DNA of 64,000 nt from Ruminococcus flavefaciens ND2009 (GTDB lineage: Bacteria; Bacillota; Clostridia; Oscillospirales; Ruminococcaceae): the NCBI RefSeq assembly GCF_000621785.1, contig NZ_KK211348.1, forward strand, positions 131,494 through 195,493. Reading direction: 5' to 3'. The position numbers and the translations under genes were made by a program. Under the pieces are notes generated by a model. The model was not told the origin of the DNA and made no database searches. It saw only the letters and a program-made list of their open reading frames with translations. Positions 9,226 through 18,556 of this stretch are shown here, piece by piece. Position 1 is the stretch's first letter. The number at the start of each line of letters is the position of its first letter.

Positions 9226-10341
9226 ATGAAGAAAAATGATGAGCTGCTCAATGGACTTGACATTGATCTTGAAACAGCAGACAGAGTTGCAAAAGAGTAT
9301 CCATCCCTGTCAGATTCAGCTAAAGAGAGGATGTTTAATATGGCTAAAGAGAAAATGAATGATACAAATGCAGATCTTACCGAGAACGATAACAGTGTAA
9401 AGGGCGTAGAGATCTACAATCGTCCGAGATGGATAAAATTCGCAGGCATGGCAGCAGCAGTTGTGCTGATGGCAGGCGGTATAGGCGGAGGAAGCTATCT
9501 GCTTCACAACATGAAGTCAACAGCTCCTACACCGAATTCGTCGATCGCGGAAGAAGTTACCACTTATGTAACAGGGACAGTTACCACCGAAGCTGCATCT
9601 GTTGAGACAACAACCGGTACACAGAAAGCAGTAAGCGGTGCTGTAACAGAAGTGACCGGAACAACAACTATAACCACCACTACCTCTGCTGGGGCTGCGG
9701 ATGTTGAGACTACCACTGCTCTGAATGTGGAAAATTCTCCCATTCCCGAGGAGGCTGCACACAGACTTACCGATAACTACTGGGATTATGCATACCTGTT
9801 CGGCCGTTCGGTGCGTCAGTCTGCCGATTATGAACATACAGTACACGTTAGGTTTGAAACGCCCGATAATACATCAGGAGATCCGATGAATATAGAGTAC
9901 GACAAGTGTATGTTCAAGGAGCTTGCAGACAGGAATATGGAGGAATTAAAGGAGTATTACTATTCTTACTATACTGCTGATTTTGATCCTTTCTATGATC
10001 CTTATAATCAGTATCCCGATGACTTTGAATTATTCGGTCCCTCGTTCACAGACGGTTCCGATATGACAATGGATCGTAATTGCGTATATATCGAGTATAA
10101 CGGCGAATTATACCAGAGAGCCCTGTATACATCATATGATAATACCGATCACTGGACAGACGATCAGCTGGAGATAACAAACGTTACCGAAAAGTCTTTC
10201 ACACTTAAAAGAAAGTTCCGCAACAATGCAAATGCTATGTTCGGAGACACACGCGGTGAGGTAATATTCAGCATAGTATTTGATGAAGGTGCTCAGGACT
10301 GGAGAATAGATAAAACAGAAACAAATATACAGTATTCATGA
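9226..10341 (+). CDS. Membrane anti-sigma factor-like protein
   Basis: Probable partner of the preceding ECF sigma factor. About 65 cytoplasmic residues precede a single membrane segment (FAGMAAAVVLMAGGIGGGSYLL, about residues 68-90). A Thr/Val/Glu-rich linker of about 70 residues and a C-terminal extracellular domain rich in Tyr and Asp follow. An in-frame ATG at 9220 is possible, but AAGGAGA at 9212-9218 is correctly spaced only for 9226. No zinc-binding anti-sigma motif is visible. The sensed signal is unknown; a cell-envelope ligand for the outer domain is inference. Confidence 0.8.
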   Translation: MKKNDELLNGLDIDLETADRVAKEYPSLSDSAKERMFNMAKEKMNDTNADLTENDNSVKGVEIYNRPRWIKFAGMAAAVVLMAGGIGGGSYLLHNMKSTAPTPNSSIAEEVTTYVTGTVTTEAASVETTTGTQKAVSGAVTEVTGTTTITTTTSAGAADVETTTALNVENSPIPEEAAHRLTDNYWDYAYLFGRSVRQSADYEHTVHVRFETPDNTSGDPMNIEYDKCMFKELADRNMEELKEYYYSYYTADFDPFYDPYNQYPDDFELFGPSFTDGSDMTMDRNCVYIEYNGELYQRALYTSYDNTDHWTDDQLEITNVTEKSFTLKRKFRNNANAMFGDTRGEVIFSIVFDEGAQDWRIDKTETNIQYS

Positions 10342-10365
10342 GAACTCCTCTATAAGATAACAAAG

Positions 10366-10408
10366 AAAGCAAGCAGCCTTTTTTCGGAAACGGCTGCTTG
10401 CTTTTTTA
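10366..10408 (+). terminator. Rho-independent terminator
   Basis: A perfect 13-bp stem (AAAGCAAGCAGCC with GGCTGCTTGCTTT) and a T-run close the sigma/anti-sigma operon. Confidence 0.93.
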
Positions 10409-10557
10409 TTGCTGTGAACTAAGTAACCGCATTATGGCTGTTATCGCACTGAACTTTGTTCACAGGCGGAAATTCTTTTGAAAATAGGAAATCTGCACAT
10501 CAAGATCGTTTTGTATATATCAGAATTTGGAAATATCTTAAAATTTCATATCACCTC

Positions 10558-10617
10558 TTGTCAAACGGAAAACTCTCTGTTATAATGTGAAACAGTGTTG
10601 CGCAACGGCGTTTCACA
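10558..10617 (+). promoter_or_regulatory. Promoter with a TetR-type palindromic operator
   Basis: TTGTCA (10558-10563) and TATAAT (10581-10586) are 17 bases apart. A 32-bp palindrome centred between 10601 and 10602 starts on the last base of the -10 box: outer arms TGTGAAAC and GTTTCACA, inner arms GTTGC and GCAAC. Its position and symmetry fit autorepression by a TetR regulator, whose truncated gene begins 28 bases downstream. Confidence 0.75.
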
Positions 10618-10644
10618 TCACTGTTTCAAATGTTGGAGGTGCTT

Positions 10645-10806
10645 ATGGCGAACCGGACTCCGGGTGTGACCGAAAAATTGCTGGAATATGCTATGCATGA
10701 ATTCCTGACAAATGGCTATAACGGTGCATCCATGCGAACTATCGCAGAAAATGCGGGTACGACTCCCCGCGCCATTTACACTCGCTACCAGAACGCCCGG
10801 ATATGA
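10645..10806 (+). pseudogene. tetR family regulator, N-terminal fragment
   Basis: An ATG with GGAGGT upstream opens a 53-codon frame: MANRTPGVTEKLLEYAMHEF, then NGYNGASMRTIAENAG and TTPRAIYTRY. This is the DNA-binding helix-turn-helix of a TetR repressor up to the recognition helix. The frame then runs at 'tacca|gaacgcccgg' into unrelated sequence and stops. A normal TetR has about 190-200 residues, so the ligand domain is lost. The fragment might still bind DNA weakly but lacks a dimerisation domain. Confidence 0.85.
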
Positions 10807-11413
10807 TTTCGATGCGGCAGTCAAGCTGCTTGAAGATAACGGCTGGAAGGATTCTGACGGCAACGGAGTCCGTGATAAGGACGGCACTGAACTTTCCTAT
10901 ACCATTACATACCCTGCAACAGGTGTATATGATGACGTGGTACTTTACTATCAGCAGACTATGCAGGAACTGGGGATAGAGATAAAGACAGAACCTCTGG
11001 ATCTTATGACGTTCTTTGACAAGATCTTTTCGCAGGTGGATTATGAGCTGACCGCATATATAAGCTACTGGTTCCCATATGATCCGTACACTTTTGTGGC
11101 GAATATGTATCCGTCTAATGATTACACGTCGGCTGACGGTATTTATTCCACCGATCCGCAGGTAGCAAAGGCACTTGCCACCATGTCCGATGATGAAGCA
11201 AAGGAGCTTATCAAGGGACTTTATACCTACGATGACAATGAAAAGATACAGGAGATATTCACAAAGGCTCTGGATTCTGCCAATGAAAGCAGCGTTGTAA
11301 TACCGCTGAATTACAGAAATGAGTATGTGGTATATAACAGTGATAAAATAGCTTCCTATACCTTCAACAGCATTCCGAATCATGTTGATGTAGCTGCTGT
11401 AAAGCTGAAGTGA
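10793..11413 (+). pseudogene. Peptide-type ABC transporter binding protein (SBP family 5), C-terminal fragment
   Basis: About 205 codons in another frame match the end of a family 5 extracellular solute-binding protein: DAAVKLLEDNGWKDSDGNGV, the usual repeat-lobe signature, then ELGIEIKTEPLD, a WFPYDPYTF segment, and PLNYRNEYVVYN near the end. About 300 N-terminal residues, including the lipoprotein signal, are missing. It is fused directly to the tetR fragment, so this is a deletion or recombination scar. Without a start or signal peptide it cannot act as a transport protein. Confidence 0.85.
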
Positions 11414-11436
11414 TCGTTTGCCTTGGCGGTGAGGTG

Positions 11437-11465
11437 TTGACATTGCTGCTGATGTGATGTATAAT
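11437..11465 (+). promoter_or_regulatory. SigA-type promoter
   Basis: TTGACA (11437-11442) and TATAAT (11460-11465) with a 17-base spacer, 30 bases upstream of the next gene. The extended sequence through CTGAGTTAGAAAAA resembles the promoter at 63879-63907. Confidence 0.88.
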
Positions 11466-11495
11466 CTGAGTTAGAAAAAACGTTAGGAGAATAAT

Positions 11496-12002
11496 ATGGG
11501 TTCATCAGCGCAGATACTTCGCCCGCACAAGAGCGAAATGACCACCGGGGAGCGTGTGTCGGAATTTCTGGAGATCATCAGTCCGCTGGGGTTTCAAATA
11601 AAAGCAGAAAAGAATGACCGGTCGGTATATATGCACCCGAAGGGCGACGATGAAAAAGGCGTTAATCTCTGGGTGAGCCGTGAGGATCATCCGATATATA
11701 CTATAAACGGAACGGATTATTACCGAGAGGTGTTTTTTGACTTCATTTGGGACGATGAACGCTACGGACCCGAAAGCATGAATTCGGATATGATACTTGC
11801 TATAACAGCAGAGTACATGAAAAAATATCCCGATGCATTATTTCAGTATGAATGGAGCTGTGATGATAATATGTTTCTGGACAAGACTGATATTGACATC
11901 GTCTCATCACAGCCTTTCGTAACTGATTGGTTCTGTGAGTTCAGGTCACATCTTCACTCTGCAAGGGTGAACGGAGCCTGTGATGACTGGACGTTAGAGT
12001 GA
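11496..12002 (+). CDS. Conserved-looking hypothetical protein
   Basis: A 168-residue acidic soluble protein with its own promoter, an AGGAG ribosome binding site and a terminator. It has no signal peptide or membrane segment and is rich in Asp, Glu, Trp and Tyr (FFDFIWDDERYGPES, FQYEWSCDDNMFLD). I do not recognise a family. The composition resembles immunity or SMI1-like proteins, but no motif supports that. Confidence 0.75.
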   Translation: MGSSAQILRPHKSEMTTGERVSEFLEIISPLGFQIKAEKNDRSVYMHPKGDDEKGVNLWVSREDHPIYTINGTDYYREVFFDFIWDDERYGPESMNSDMILAITAEYMKKYPDALFQYEWSCDDNMFLDKTDIDIVSSQPFVTDWFCEFRSHLHSARVNGACDDWTLE

Positions 12003-12030
12003 TCATAAGCTCTGAATTTTAATTCATGAT

Positions 12031-12068
12031 AAAAGCCGGAAAGCTGACCGCTTTCCGGCTTTTTTATG
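12031..12068 (+). terminator. Rho-independent terminator
   Basis: A 13-bp perfect stem (AAAAGCCGGAAAG with CTTTCCGGCTTTT) with a T-run. Confidence 0.93.
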
Positions 12069-12210
12069 CCTATATGTCTGAGATCCTGATGCTGATCTGT
12101 GTTTTCATCAGCATTCTCTATTTCTCAACAAAGGACTGTAAATGTATTGGGTGAATCTCTGTTCCGACGAACCAGTCGAGCAGCTTCTGTGAGCTTTGTC
12201 TGAACATTCA

Positions 12211-13345
12211 TCAGCTTACTCGTCCGTTTTCTACGGAATGTGTCACGTCAGCGATACGCATGGTAGAGGATTTGTGCGACACCAGAACAACTGTCTTTCC
12301 GGCAGATTCTTCTTTCAGTGAACGGAGGATCACCGCTTCATTCAGGCTGTCGAGGTTGCTTGTAGGCTCGTCCAGAAGCATGAACGGTGCATCATGGAGG
12401 AACGCTCTTGCAAGACCGATACGCTGTCTTTCACCGCCGGAAAGGGTTTCACCAAGCTCACCGACCTGCGTATCATAGCCGTTCGGCAATGTCATGATAA
12501 AGTCATGGATAGAGGCTTTCTTGCAGGCTGCGATCACTTCATCGTCAGTTGCATCCAGCCGACCGATACGGATATTGTTTGCGATCGTATCCTTGAAAAG
12601 CTGTGTTTCCTGCGTCATGTATCTCTCCATATCACGCAGATTTGCGGTGTTGATGTTCTCGATGTTTGTGCCTAAGATATTCACAGTACCGTTAGCCGTT
12701 TTCCAGAAACGCATGAGCAGTTTCAGCAGAGTGGACTTACCGCTGCCTGATTTACCGATCACGCCGACGATCTTGTTTTCAGGGAATTTCATGGAGAAAT
12801 CCTTCAGCACAACATCGCCGCCGTAGCTGAATGTGACATTCACACAGTCCGCACCGCTGAATGAAACATTCTGCTTTCCGGTGATTTCCTCAGTTTCGGG
12901 TGTTTCTTCGATAATATCCAGAACACGACCTCCCGAAGCGATAGTGCTTTGGAGTGTTGTTCCGAGATTTGCAAGTGCAGATACCGGACCGTAGCTTGAC
13001 ATCAGAGCGATCAGCGGAATGATAAATCCCGAAAAATCAGAGATGCCCTTGCTGTAAAGATGTGCCGAAAGCAGGAGCATTGCAATGTCAAACACAAGAA
13101 TAAATGTGTTCGCCAGCGCAAGATTGAAGCTTGTCAGCTTATTCAGCCTGCCCTGATTTTCGGTAAGCTGCTGTGTCTTGCGGTTCATTCCGTCCATACG
13201 CTGCATCCCGTTCCCGTACTGCACTGTTTCATCCAGTCCACGGATATTTTCGAGAACGTAGCACAGGCGGACTGCTTTTATGCCGATAGGTGCAGCAGCC
13301 GAAAAACAGGCTGCCGCTTCTGCATGAGTGTCAAGATCAGCTCCA
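12211..13345 (-). pseudogene. ABC exporter (permease-ATPase fusion), 5'-truncated
   Basis: The minus-strand frame stays open from about 13345 with no start signal: AAPIGIKAVRLCYVLENIRG leads into the last membrane helices and a full nucleotide-binding domain. That domain has Walker A GKSGSGKST, the signature LSGGERQRIGLARAF, Walker B FMLLDEPTS and the H-loop VSHKS. About 200 N-terminal residues (the first membrane helices) are missing against the 570-590 residue norm for a half-size exporter. A GTG at 13224 opens a shorter frame but has no ribosome binding site. The break coincides with the end of the lipoprotein gene, so it is a recombination junction. Confidence 0.82.
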
Positions 13346-14209
13346 GAAGTATATATCGCTGTCGTTTCCGTAGTAAATATCCTTTGGGTTGAAATAGACG
13401 GTATCTCCGTCCATGAAGTCAGCGAACGAATAGGACATCAGGGGCTTTACGCCGTAAAGGTTTTCCTCATCTATCTGTACAAAACAGGTGATTGAGCCGT
13501 ATGGTGTGCTGATTTCGAGGTCCTGATACTTATTGAATGTACCGACGTACTCCTGCATTTTTTCGGAGCTTACATCTCTGCCGTTGGGGAATGGATCTTC
13601 GGTCTCGGTAAAGCCCTTTTCCTGCATATAAGCTGCCATGCCCTCATAATCACGGTCGGTACAGTGATAGCCTATGCCGCCCGGAAGCCAGGTTTTTTCA
13701 GAAGCGATACCTCCCTCATGTCCGAAGCAGATTATGACCGCATCAGCTAATGTGCCGCTGCCGGCAGCAGGCGGCTCGCAGACAAGCTCAATGGTAAAGT
13801 CTGTGCCGTACTGAGTCACTTCTATAAAACGGAAAAAATCCTCGTCTGCTTCCTCGGAAAGTGATATTTTGGAGCAGTCGTACTTATTGCTGTATTTTTC
13901 GACAAATTCGCCTACAGTCATATATCCGCCCTCGCGGAAAATATCGTCGCCGATCTGGATATATCCCGAAGCAAGATCTGCATTTATTATCTCGTCAGTG
14001 GGGGCGAATTCCATATCCTCAGGCGCTTCGGTGCTCTCGTCTGTCTCAGCGTACTCTGCTTCAGTCATTGGTGCATCATCTGAAGCAATGGTGGTTTTGG
14101 TATTTTTCTCAGCTGACTTGTCTCTGCTGCTCTCTGTATTTCCGCAGCCTGCCATTGCTGCACATATACAAAGTGCTGCTGCCATTGATGTTATTTTCTG
14201 AATATTCAT
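13337..14209 (-). CDS. Lipoprotein of unknown function
   Basis: A 290-residue lipoprotein: signal peptide with lipobox AGC (Cys about residue 22), an acidic Thr/Glu/Asp linker of about 50 residues, then a soluble extracellular domain I do not recognise. It lies 3 bases downstream of the sigma-factor fusion gene, so it is in the same operon and may serve the same sensing function. Its 3' end abuts the truncated ABC exporter, so its last residues may derive from the junction. Confidence 0.78.
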   Translation of the reverse strand: MNIQKITSMAAALCICAAMAGCGNTESSRDKSAEKNTKTTIASDDAPMTEAEYAETDESTEAPEDMEFAPTDEIINADLASGYIQIGDDIFREGGYMTVGEFVEKYSNKYDCSKISLSEEADEDFFRFIEVTQYGTDFTIELVCEPPAAGSGTLADAVIICFGHEGGIASEKTWLPGGIGYHCTDRDYEGMAAYMQEKGFTETEDPFPNGRDVSSEKMQEYVGTFNKYQDLEISTPYGSITCFVQIDEENLYGVKPLMSYSFADFMDGDTVYFNPKDIYYGNDSDIYFWS

Positions 14210-14212
14210 TTT

Positions 14213-16324
14213 TTATTCCTCCGTTTTGGTATTATTTGTTTTTGATTCGTAGTCTGCAAAAAGGTCTGTTTTATGCCATGGGTCGAACCATGTTATATCT
14301 GCCTGTCTGTCGAATGATCCGGGGCAGGTAGTCAAAGCGTTTTCGCTGTTAAGTAACCCGTAATGTGATTTCATGAACAGGTCTTCATCTGTCGGATCGG
14401 AATTATTAAGGTAAACGATATTTCCGTTTTTGTCATAAGCGAACTCATCGCCTCTGCCGTCATATTCAAAATGTCCGTTTTCGATGGTGAAGATAGATTC
14501 GTGATAAACTACTTTGTATTCTATGCTTTCCTCAGGGAATACCGAGAATAAAGCATTATTTGTACCTGTAAATGTAAATCCGCCATAAACTTCATTTTTG
14601 GAGCCCTCAGGAAAAACTCCCGCTGATAATATATCACGTTCGCCGCTGCTGTCGCAGGTGACGAGATCGGTTTTGTTGTTTATCCGGATACCCGAGTCTG
14701 TAACTTCGTCACAGTATTCAAGCAGCAGCTCCGGCATACCGTCGCCGTTAACATCGGACAGCCCGCAGCGGATATTATCATGGTGATCAGAGACTATATT
14801 GATATAGTCAAAATATGACTTCTGCCACACGTTCAAAGTACTGTATGACAATGCAGGAGCATTTTGTTCAACAGTCTCCGCATTACCGTTCCAGCTGTTT
14901 ATCCATGACTCGAAATCGCCTATTTCACGGTAACCGCAGGTCTCGTCTGCGATAAGCATATGAGGCTGAGTGTCAAAATTATATATACTTTTTGCCGTCT
15001 CCTCGTCTATATTATCGCCGAAGCCCGTGCCTTCACTGCTTTTTGCCTTCAGTGTCCATATATCCTTTTCATTCACTGTGATACGCACCAGATTATCTTC
15101 GGAAGGAGCTCCCGAACACCATATCTCGGGCACTGAATGGATGGTGCCGATCTTATTTGCCGACCTGCCAAGTGAACAAACCGATACGCTGTATTTATCC
15201 TCTGCATCAGTATTATCAGGGGCGTTCAGCGAATTCTTATCGTAAATGAACAGCTCGGGTATATTGTCGCCGTCAGTATCGAACATTGCGCCCATGAGAC
15301 CATCTGCACTTCCATAGCTTTCAGTAAGATCAGCTATATATTTCCCTTTCCAGATATTTTCGGGAGATGTTTGAGATACCTTGGGTGGTTCGGCTATGAT
15401 ACGTACTTCAGATCTGCGGGGGGCAGGCTTATCTGATCTGTTCAGCAGTATCGCTCCGCCTCCCACAGTAGCAGCTGCTATGACAGCAGCTGCTATTTTT
15501 GCACCTGTTCCCATTCTGACCGCCGTCGATACGGTCTTTGCAGCCGTCGATGCGGTTTTTGCGGTGATACTTTTCGATGCTTCCTCAGCATTCTTAGCCG
15601 CCGCACTTTTTGCTGATGAAACTGCTGAGGTGCTTTCCGCAGGACCTGTGCCCATAATATTGCCAAAGTTTTCCGCGCAGAAAGATATGAGATTTGTAAA
15701 CGGAACTGCACACAGCACGACTCCGCTTTTCTGAAGCTTCTCAAGACCGGCTTTCAGCTTTTTGCGTGCCGCATAAAGGCGCTGTTTTACGTTGTTTACA
15801 TTTGTTCCGGTGAGCTCTGCTATCTCGGCAATGCTTTTGTCTTTATAATAGAACAGTACCAGTGCTTCCTTGTGATCTGCGCTGAGTGAATTGATCTGTT
15901 CGGCGATTATCTGTTTCAGTTTCTCATTTTCTGCATAATCCTGTGGAAGCATGACCGTGTCTGTACTGTCACGGGCATAGGTAAGCTCAATAGCCTGTTC
16001 CTGATCTGTAATGTCATCAGTCTCATCCGAACCTGCGGTAAGGTCCTGACGGCGTGACAGTTTTTTCTTTGCTTCCCATGCCTTGCGCTTTGCTATGGTA
16101 TGTATCCAGGAGCTGAAGGCAGAAGGATCTTTCAGCTGATCAATGTGCTTTATCACCTCCACAAACGTATCGGATACAACATCCTGTGCGTCAAATTCTG
16201 AAAGTCCCTGTTTTATAACGAATTTTGTCAGCGGCTCGCTGTACTGCCTGTATATCTCGTCTGCCGCAGACTTGTCTCCGTTCTTTAAACTTTCCGCCAG
16301 TTTTTCAGTATTGATTTCACTCAT
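14213..16324 (-). CDS. ECF sigma factor fused to a membrane span and an FG-GAP-like outer domain
   Basis: A 703-residue fusion. Residues about 1-195 are an ECF sigma factor: region 2 with FDAQDVVSDTFVEVIKHI, and region 4 with YYKDKSIAEIAELTGTNVNN then VKQRLYAARKKL. An Ala/Ser/Thr-rich linker leads to one membrane segment (about 275-294). The outer part has calcium-binding FG-GAP/VCBS-like loops (DTDGDNIPELFIYDK and DVNGDGMPELLLEY). The start at 16324 has ATAAGGAG upstream; an ATG farther upstream has no signal. A sigma factor tethered to the membrane would have to be released or act in place, so a one-protein sensor is inferred. It follows a 40-residue ORF and precedes a lipoprotein gene. Confidence 0.85.
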   Translation of the reverse strand: MSEINTEKLAESLKNGDKSAADEIYRQYSEPLTKFVIKQGLSEFDAQDVVSDTFVEVIKHIDQLKDPSAFSSWIHTIAKRKAWEAKKKLSRRQDLTAGSDETDDITDQEQAIELTYARDSTDTVMLPQDYAENEKLKQIIAEQINSLSADHKEALVLFYYKDKSIAEIAELTGTNVNNVKQRLYAARKKLKAGLEKLQKSGVVLCAVPFTNLISFCAENFGNIMGTGPAESTSAVSSAKSAAAKNAEEASKSITAKTASTAAKTVSTAVRMGTGAKIAAAVIAAATVGGGAILLNRSDKPAPRRSEVRIIAEPPKVSQTSPENIWKGKYIADLTESYGSADGLMGAMFDTDGDNIPELFIYDKNSLNAPDNTDAEDKYSVSVCSLGRSANKIGTIHSVPEIWCSGAPSEDNLVRITVNEKDIWTLKAKSSEGTGFGDNIDEETAKSIYNFDTQPHMLIADETCGYREIGDFESWINSWNGNAETVEQNAPALSYSTLNVWQKSYFDYINIVSDHHDNIRCGLSDVNGDGMPELLLEYCDEVTDSGIRINNKTDLVTCDSSGERDILSAGVFPEGSKNEVYGGFTFTGTNNALFSVFPEESIEYKVVYHESIFTIENGHFEYDGRGDEFAYDKNGNIVYLNNSDPTDEDLFMKSHYGLLNSENALTTCPGSFDRQADITWFDPWHKTDLFADYESKTNNTKTEE

Positions 16325-16328
16325 TTTT

Positions 16329-16451
16329 TTACTCCTTATCACTATATTTCTCAAGCAGTTCGTCCAACATACCATAAGTTTCCATCCACTCAAGTATCAG
16401 CTTTATCAGATCGTCAAGCGGTACTTCTTCGAGATCTATGTCTTCATCCAA
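16329..16451 (-). CDS. Small acidic protein, TTG start, leader of the sigma-fusion operon
   Basis: A 40-codon ORF begins with TTG at 16451-16449, 5 bases after AAGGAGGTG. Its protein is strongly acidic and amphipathic (DEDIDLEEVPLDDLIKLILE, WMETYGMLDELLEKY). Its stop lies just before the sigma gene start, and its last codons GATAAGGAGTAA supply the sigma gene ribosome binding site, so translation is likely coupled. It could be a leader peptide or a small regulator of the sigma protein; no family recognised. Confidence 0.65.
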   Translation of the reverse strand: MDEDIDLEEVPLDDLIKLILEWMETYGMLDELLEKYSDKE

Positions 16452-16586
16452 ATCCGCACCTCCTTTTCAGATTACGAAAAGCATTTATAATTGCCTTTCT
16501 GTCTGTTAGAGTGTGCATCTTCCGAAAAGGTTAGCGGTTTTTAAAAAAATTTTTTTGTCTTTTAAAAAAAGCCGCAAACGTTTAAA

Positions 16587-16615
16587 ATTATACCACATAC
16601 ACTGCACGGTGTCAA
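16587..16615 (-). promoter_or_regulatory. SigA-type promoter of the sigma-fusion operon
   Basis: On the minus strand TTGACA (16615-16610) and TATAAT (16592-16587) have a 17-base spacer. The leader that follows contains an A/T-rich hairpin-like stretch between 16530 and 16580. Confidence 0.88.
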
Positions 16616-16704
16616 TCGAAAAAATACTGCTCTCTGACCGAAAATTGCTGTTTCATCCGCGGAGTTTGAAGCTATGGAAGGAACTCTGACTGTAGGAAAG
16701 GGGA

Positions 16705-16757
16705 CTTGAGTACCTTGCGGTCTGCACCGTTTGTGACCTGCCGAATGTCCGTGACTA
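16705..16757 (+). repeat. Fossil of the excisionase-like gene at 23665
   Basis: CTTGAGTACCTTGCGGTCT and AATGTCCGTGACTAT recur here in the same order and orientation as at 23887-23905 and 23926-23940, inside the DNA-binding gene. The intervening bases are diverged and no frame is open, so this is a decayed fragment of a second copy. The rest of the gap 16470-16780 shows nothing else recognisable. Confidence 0.75.
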
Positions 16758-16778
16758 TAATCGAGAATTAAAACGACC

Positions 16779-16882
16779 TTGCAATATCAAGTTCTGCTTT
16801 TCAAGGGATTTATCAGTAAAGCCATAATAAAGTACTGCTATAACTATTGACTTTGTTCAACAAAAATGATATAGTGACAATA
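16779..16882 (+). repeat. Promoter-bearing repeat, copy A
   Basis: About 100 bp align with 25862-25960 at roughly three-quarters identity. Both carry TTGACT-17-TATAGT; here the boxes are at 16847-16852 and 16870-16875. Between them lies the small palindrome TTGTTCAACAA. This copy drives the aldo/keto reductase gene. Confidence 0.8.
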
Positions 16883-16917
16883 CCAGATTATAACTTATAA
16901 ACAATCGGAGGAGCGTT

Positions 16918-17757
16918 ATGCAGAACTATATACTCGCAAACGGCGTGCAAATACCCGCTGTCGGACTGGGAACCTGGCAGACACCTGATGATGAGACAGG
17001 CTACCGGGCTGTTCTTTCGGCACTGAAGCTCGGCTATCGTCATATCGACACAGCACAGGGTTACAAAAATGAAGATATTGTGGGCAGAGCGGTAAGGGAC
17101 AGCGGCATCTCCCGTGAAGAAGTCTTCATTACCTCAAAGCTCGACAATCCCAATCATGGATATGACAACACAATGCGTTCTTTTGAAGAAACACTGCAGC
17201 GACTGGGAACGGACTATGTTGACCTATTCCTGATACACTGGCCTAATCCGCTGCAATACCGCAGCACATGGCAGCAGACTAATGCAGAGACATGGAAGGC
17301 TTTTGAGGAGCTCTGTCATGCCGGAAAAATAAGAGCGATCGGCATCAGCAATTTCAGACAGCATCATATCGATGAACTGCTGAAAACAGCCGAAATTACA
17401 CCAATGGTAAATCAGATACGTCTTTGTCCCGGAGATATTCAGGACGAACTGGTAAATTATTGCAGGGAGCGTAATATCCTGCTTGAAGCATACAGTCCCC
17501 TTGGTACAGGGCAGATATTCAAAGTTGCGGAAATGCAGTCACTTGCGGAGAAATATCATAAGAGCATCGCACAGATATGTATACGCTGGAGCCTGCAAAA
17601 CGGTTTCCTGCCCCTTCCCAAGTCAGTTACAGCCGAGAGGATACGTGAAAATATTGATGTATTCGGTTTTGAGCTGTCGGACGAAGATGTCAGGCTTATC
17701 GCCGGTCTGACCGGCTGTGTCGGATTATCCAAAGATCCGGATACTACCAATTGGTAA
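16918..17757 (+). CDS. Aldo/keto reductase
   Basis: A 279-residue NAD(P)H-dependent reductase of the AKR superfamily, full length and probably cytosolic. The catalytic tetrad is visible: Asp44 and Tyr49 in RHIDTAQGYKNE, Lys74 in ITSKLDNP, His107 in LFLIHWPNP. The family signatures GISNF and the C-terminal PLPKSVTAERIREN (cofactor phosphate loop) are present. GGAGGAG precedes the ATG. The substrate (aldehyde, ketone or sugar-derived carbonyl) cannot be read from sequence. Confidence 0.93.
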   Translation: MQNYILANGVQIPAVGLGTWQTPDDETGYRAVLSALKLGYRHIDTAQGYKNEDIVGRAVRDSGISREEVFITSKLDNPNHGYDNTMRSFEETLQRLGTDYVDLFLIHWPNPLQYRSTWQQTNAETWKAFEELCHAGKIRAIGISNFRQHHIDELLKTAEITPMVNQIRLCPGDIQDELVNYCRERNILLEAYSPLGTGQIFKVAEMQSLAEKYHKSIAQICIRWSLQNGFLPLPKSVTAERIRENIDVFGFELSDEDVRLIAGLTGCVGLSKDPDTTNW

Positions 17758-17897
17758 ATTGAAAGTGAACAGATCACAGTTGGTGTGCAGGATCTGAATT
17801 TGTTGAGAAGCAAACATCGATGGATATAGATGGCGTAATATATAATAAAATCACTAAGACCTATGTTATAAAAAGTCTGAATCAAGGAGAAAATACA

Positions 17898-18500
17898 ATG
17901 ATAAATAAACTGAAATGGACCAGAGAACCGAAGCAATACAGCATAAATGATGATCGTATCGATATAGTGACTCAGCCTCATACCGATCTCTGGCAGAGGA
18001 CCTATTATCATTTCCGCAATGATAATGCTCCTGTTCTCCAAATGGAAACTGATGATAAATACTTCTCTTTTATCGTAAAGACCGATTTCACCGACAGCCG
18101 CCACCGCTTCGATCAGTGCGGCATCGTTATGTACCTTGATTCCGAGAACTGGCTCAAGGCTTCAGTGGAATATGAGAATGAGAAGTTCCAGCATTTAGGC
18201 TCGGTAGTCACCAATCACGGCTATTCCGATTGGGCAACAACTGCAATACCTGCAACAGTAAAGACGATGTGGTATCGCTTCAGCCGCCGTGAGGACGATT
18301 ACTGTATCGAGTGCTCTGCTGACGGTGTGAACTTTTCTCAGATGAGAGTGTGCCATATGTGGGAGGGCGGCGGTACAATACGCTTCGGAATATATGCCTG
18401 CAGTCCCGAAGACTCAAGCTTCAAGGCAGTTTTTACCGATATGCGGATAATTGAATGTGCGTGGAAAGCGCATGACGGACAGCAGCCCGATAGTCCTTGA
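17898..18500 (+). CDS. DUF1349 family protein (concanavalin-like fold)
   Basis: 200 residues from the ATG at 17898, chosen because AAGGAGA lies 11 bases upstream; upstream in-frame starts have no such signal. The sequence has the DUF1349 pattern: WTREPKQ start, DLWQRTYYHF, FDQCGIVMYLDSENWLKASVEYE, and WYRFSRREDDYCIECSADG, ending FKAVFTDMRI. This family adopts a lectin-like beta sandwich; its biochemical role is not established. It is cytosolic. Confidence 0.85.
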   Translation: MINKLKWTREPKQYSINDDRIDIVTQPHTDLWQRTYYHFRNDNAPVLQMETDDKYFSFIVKTDFTDSRHRFDQCGIVMYLDSENWLKASVEYENEKFQHLGSVVTNHGYSDWATTAIPATVKTMWYRFSRREDDYCIECSADGVNFSQMRVCHMWEGGGTIRFGIYACSPEDSSFKAVFTDMRIIECAWKAHDGQQPDSP

Positions 18501-18556
18501 ACAGAGATTATTACAAAGATATGTAAATGACAGAATAGCTATAAAGGAGCATAATT

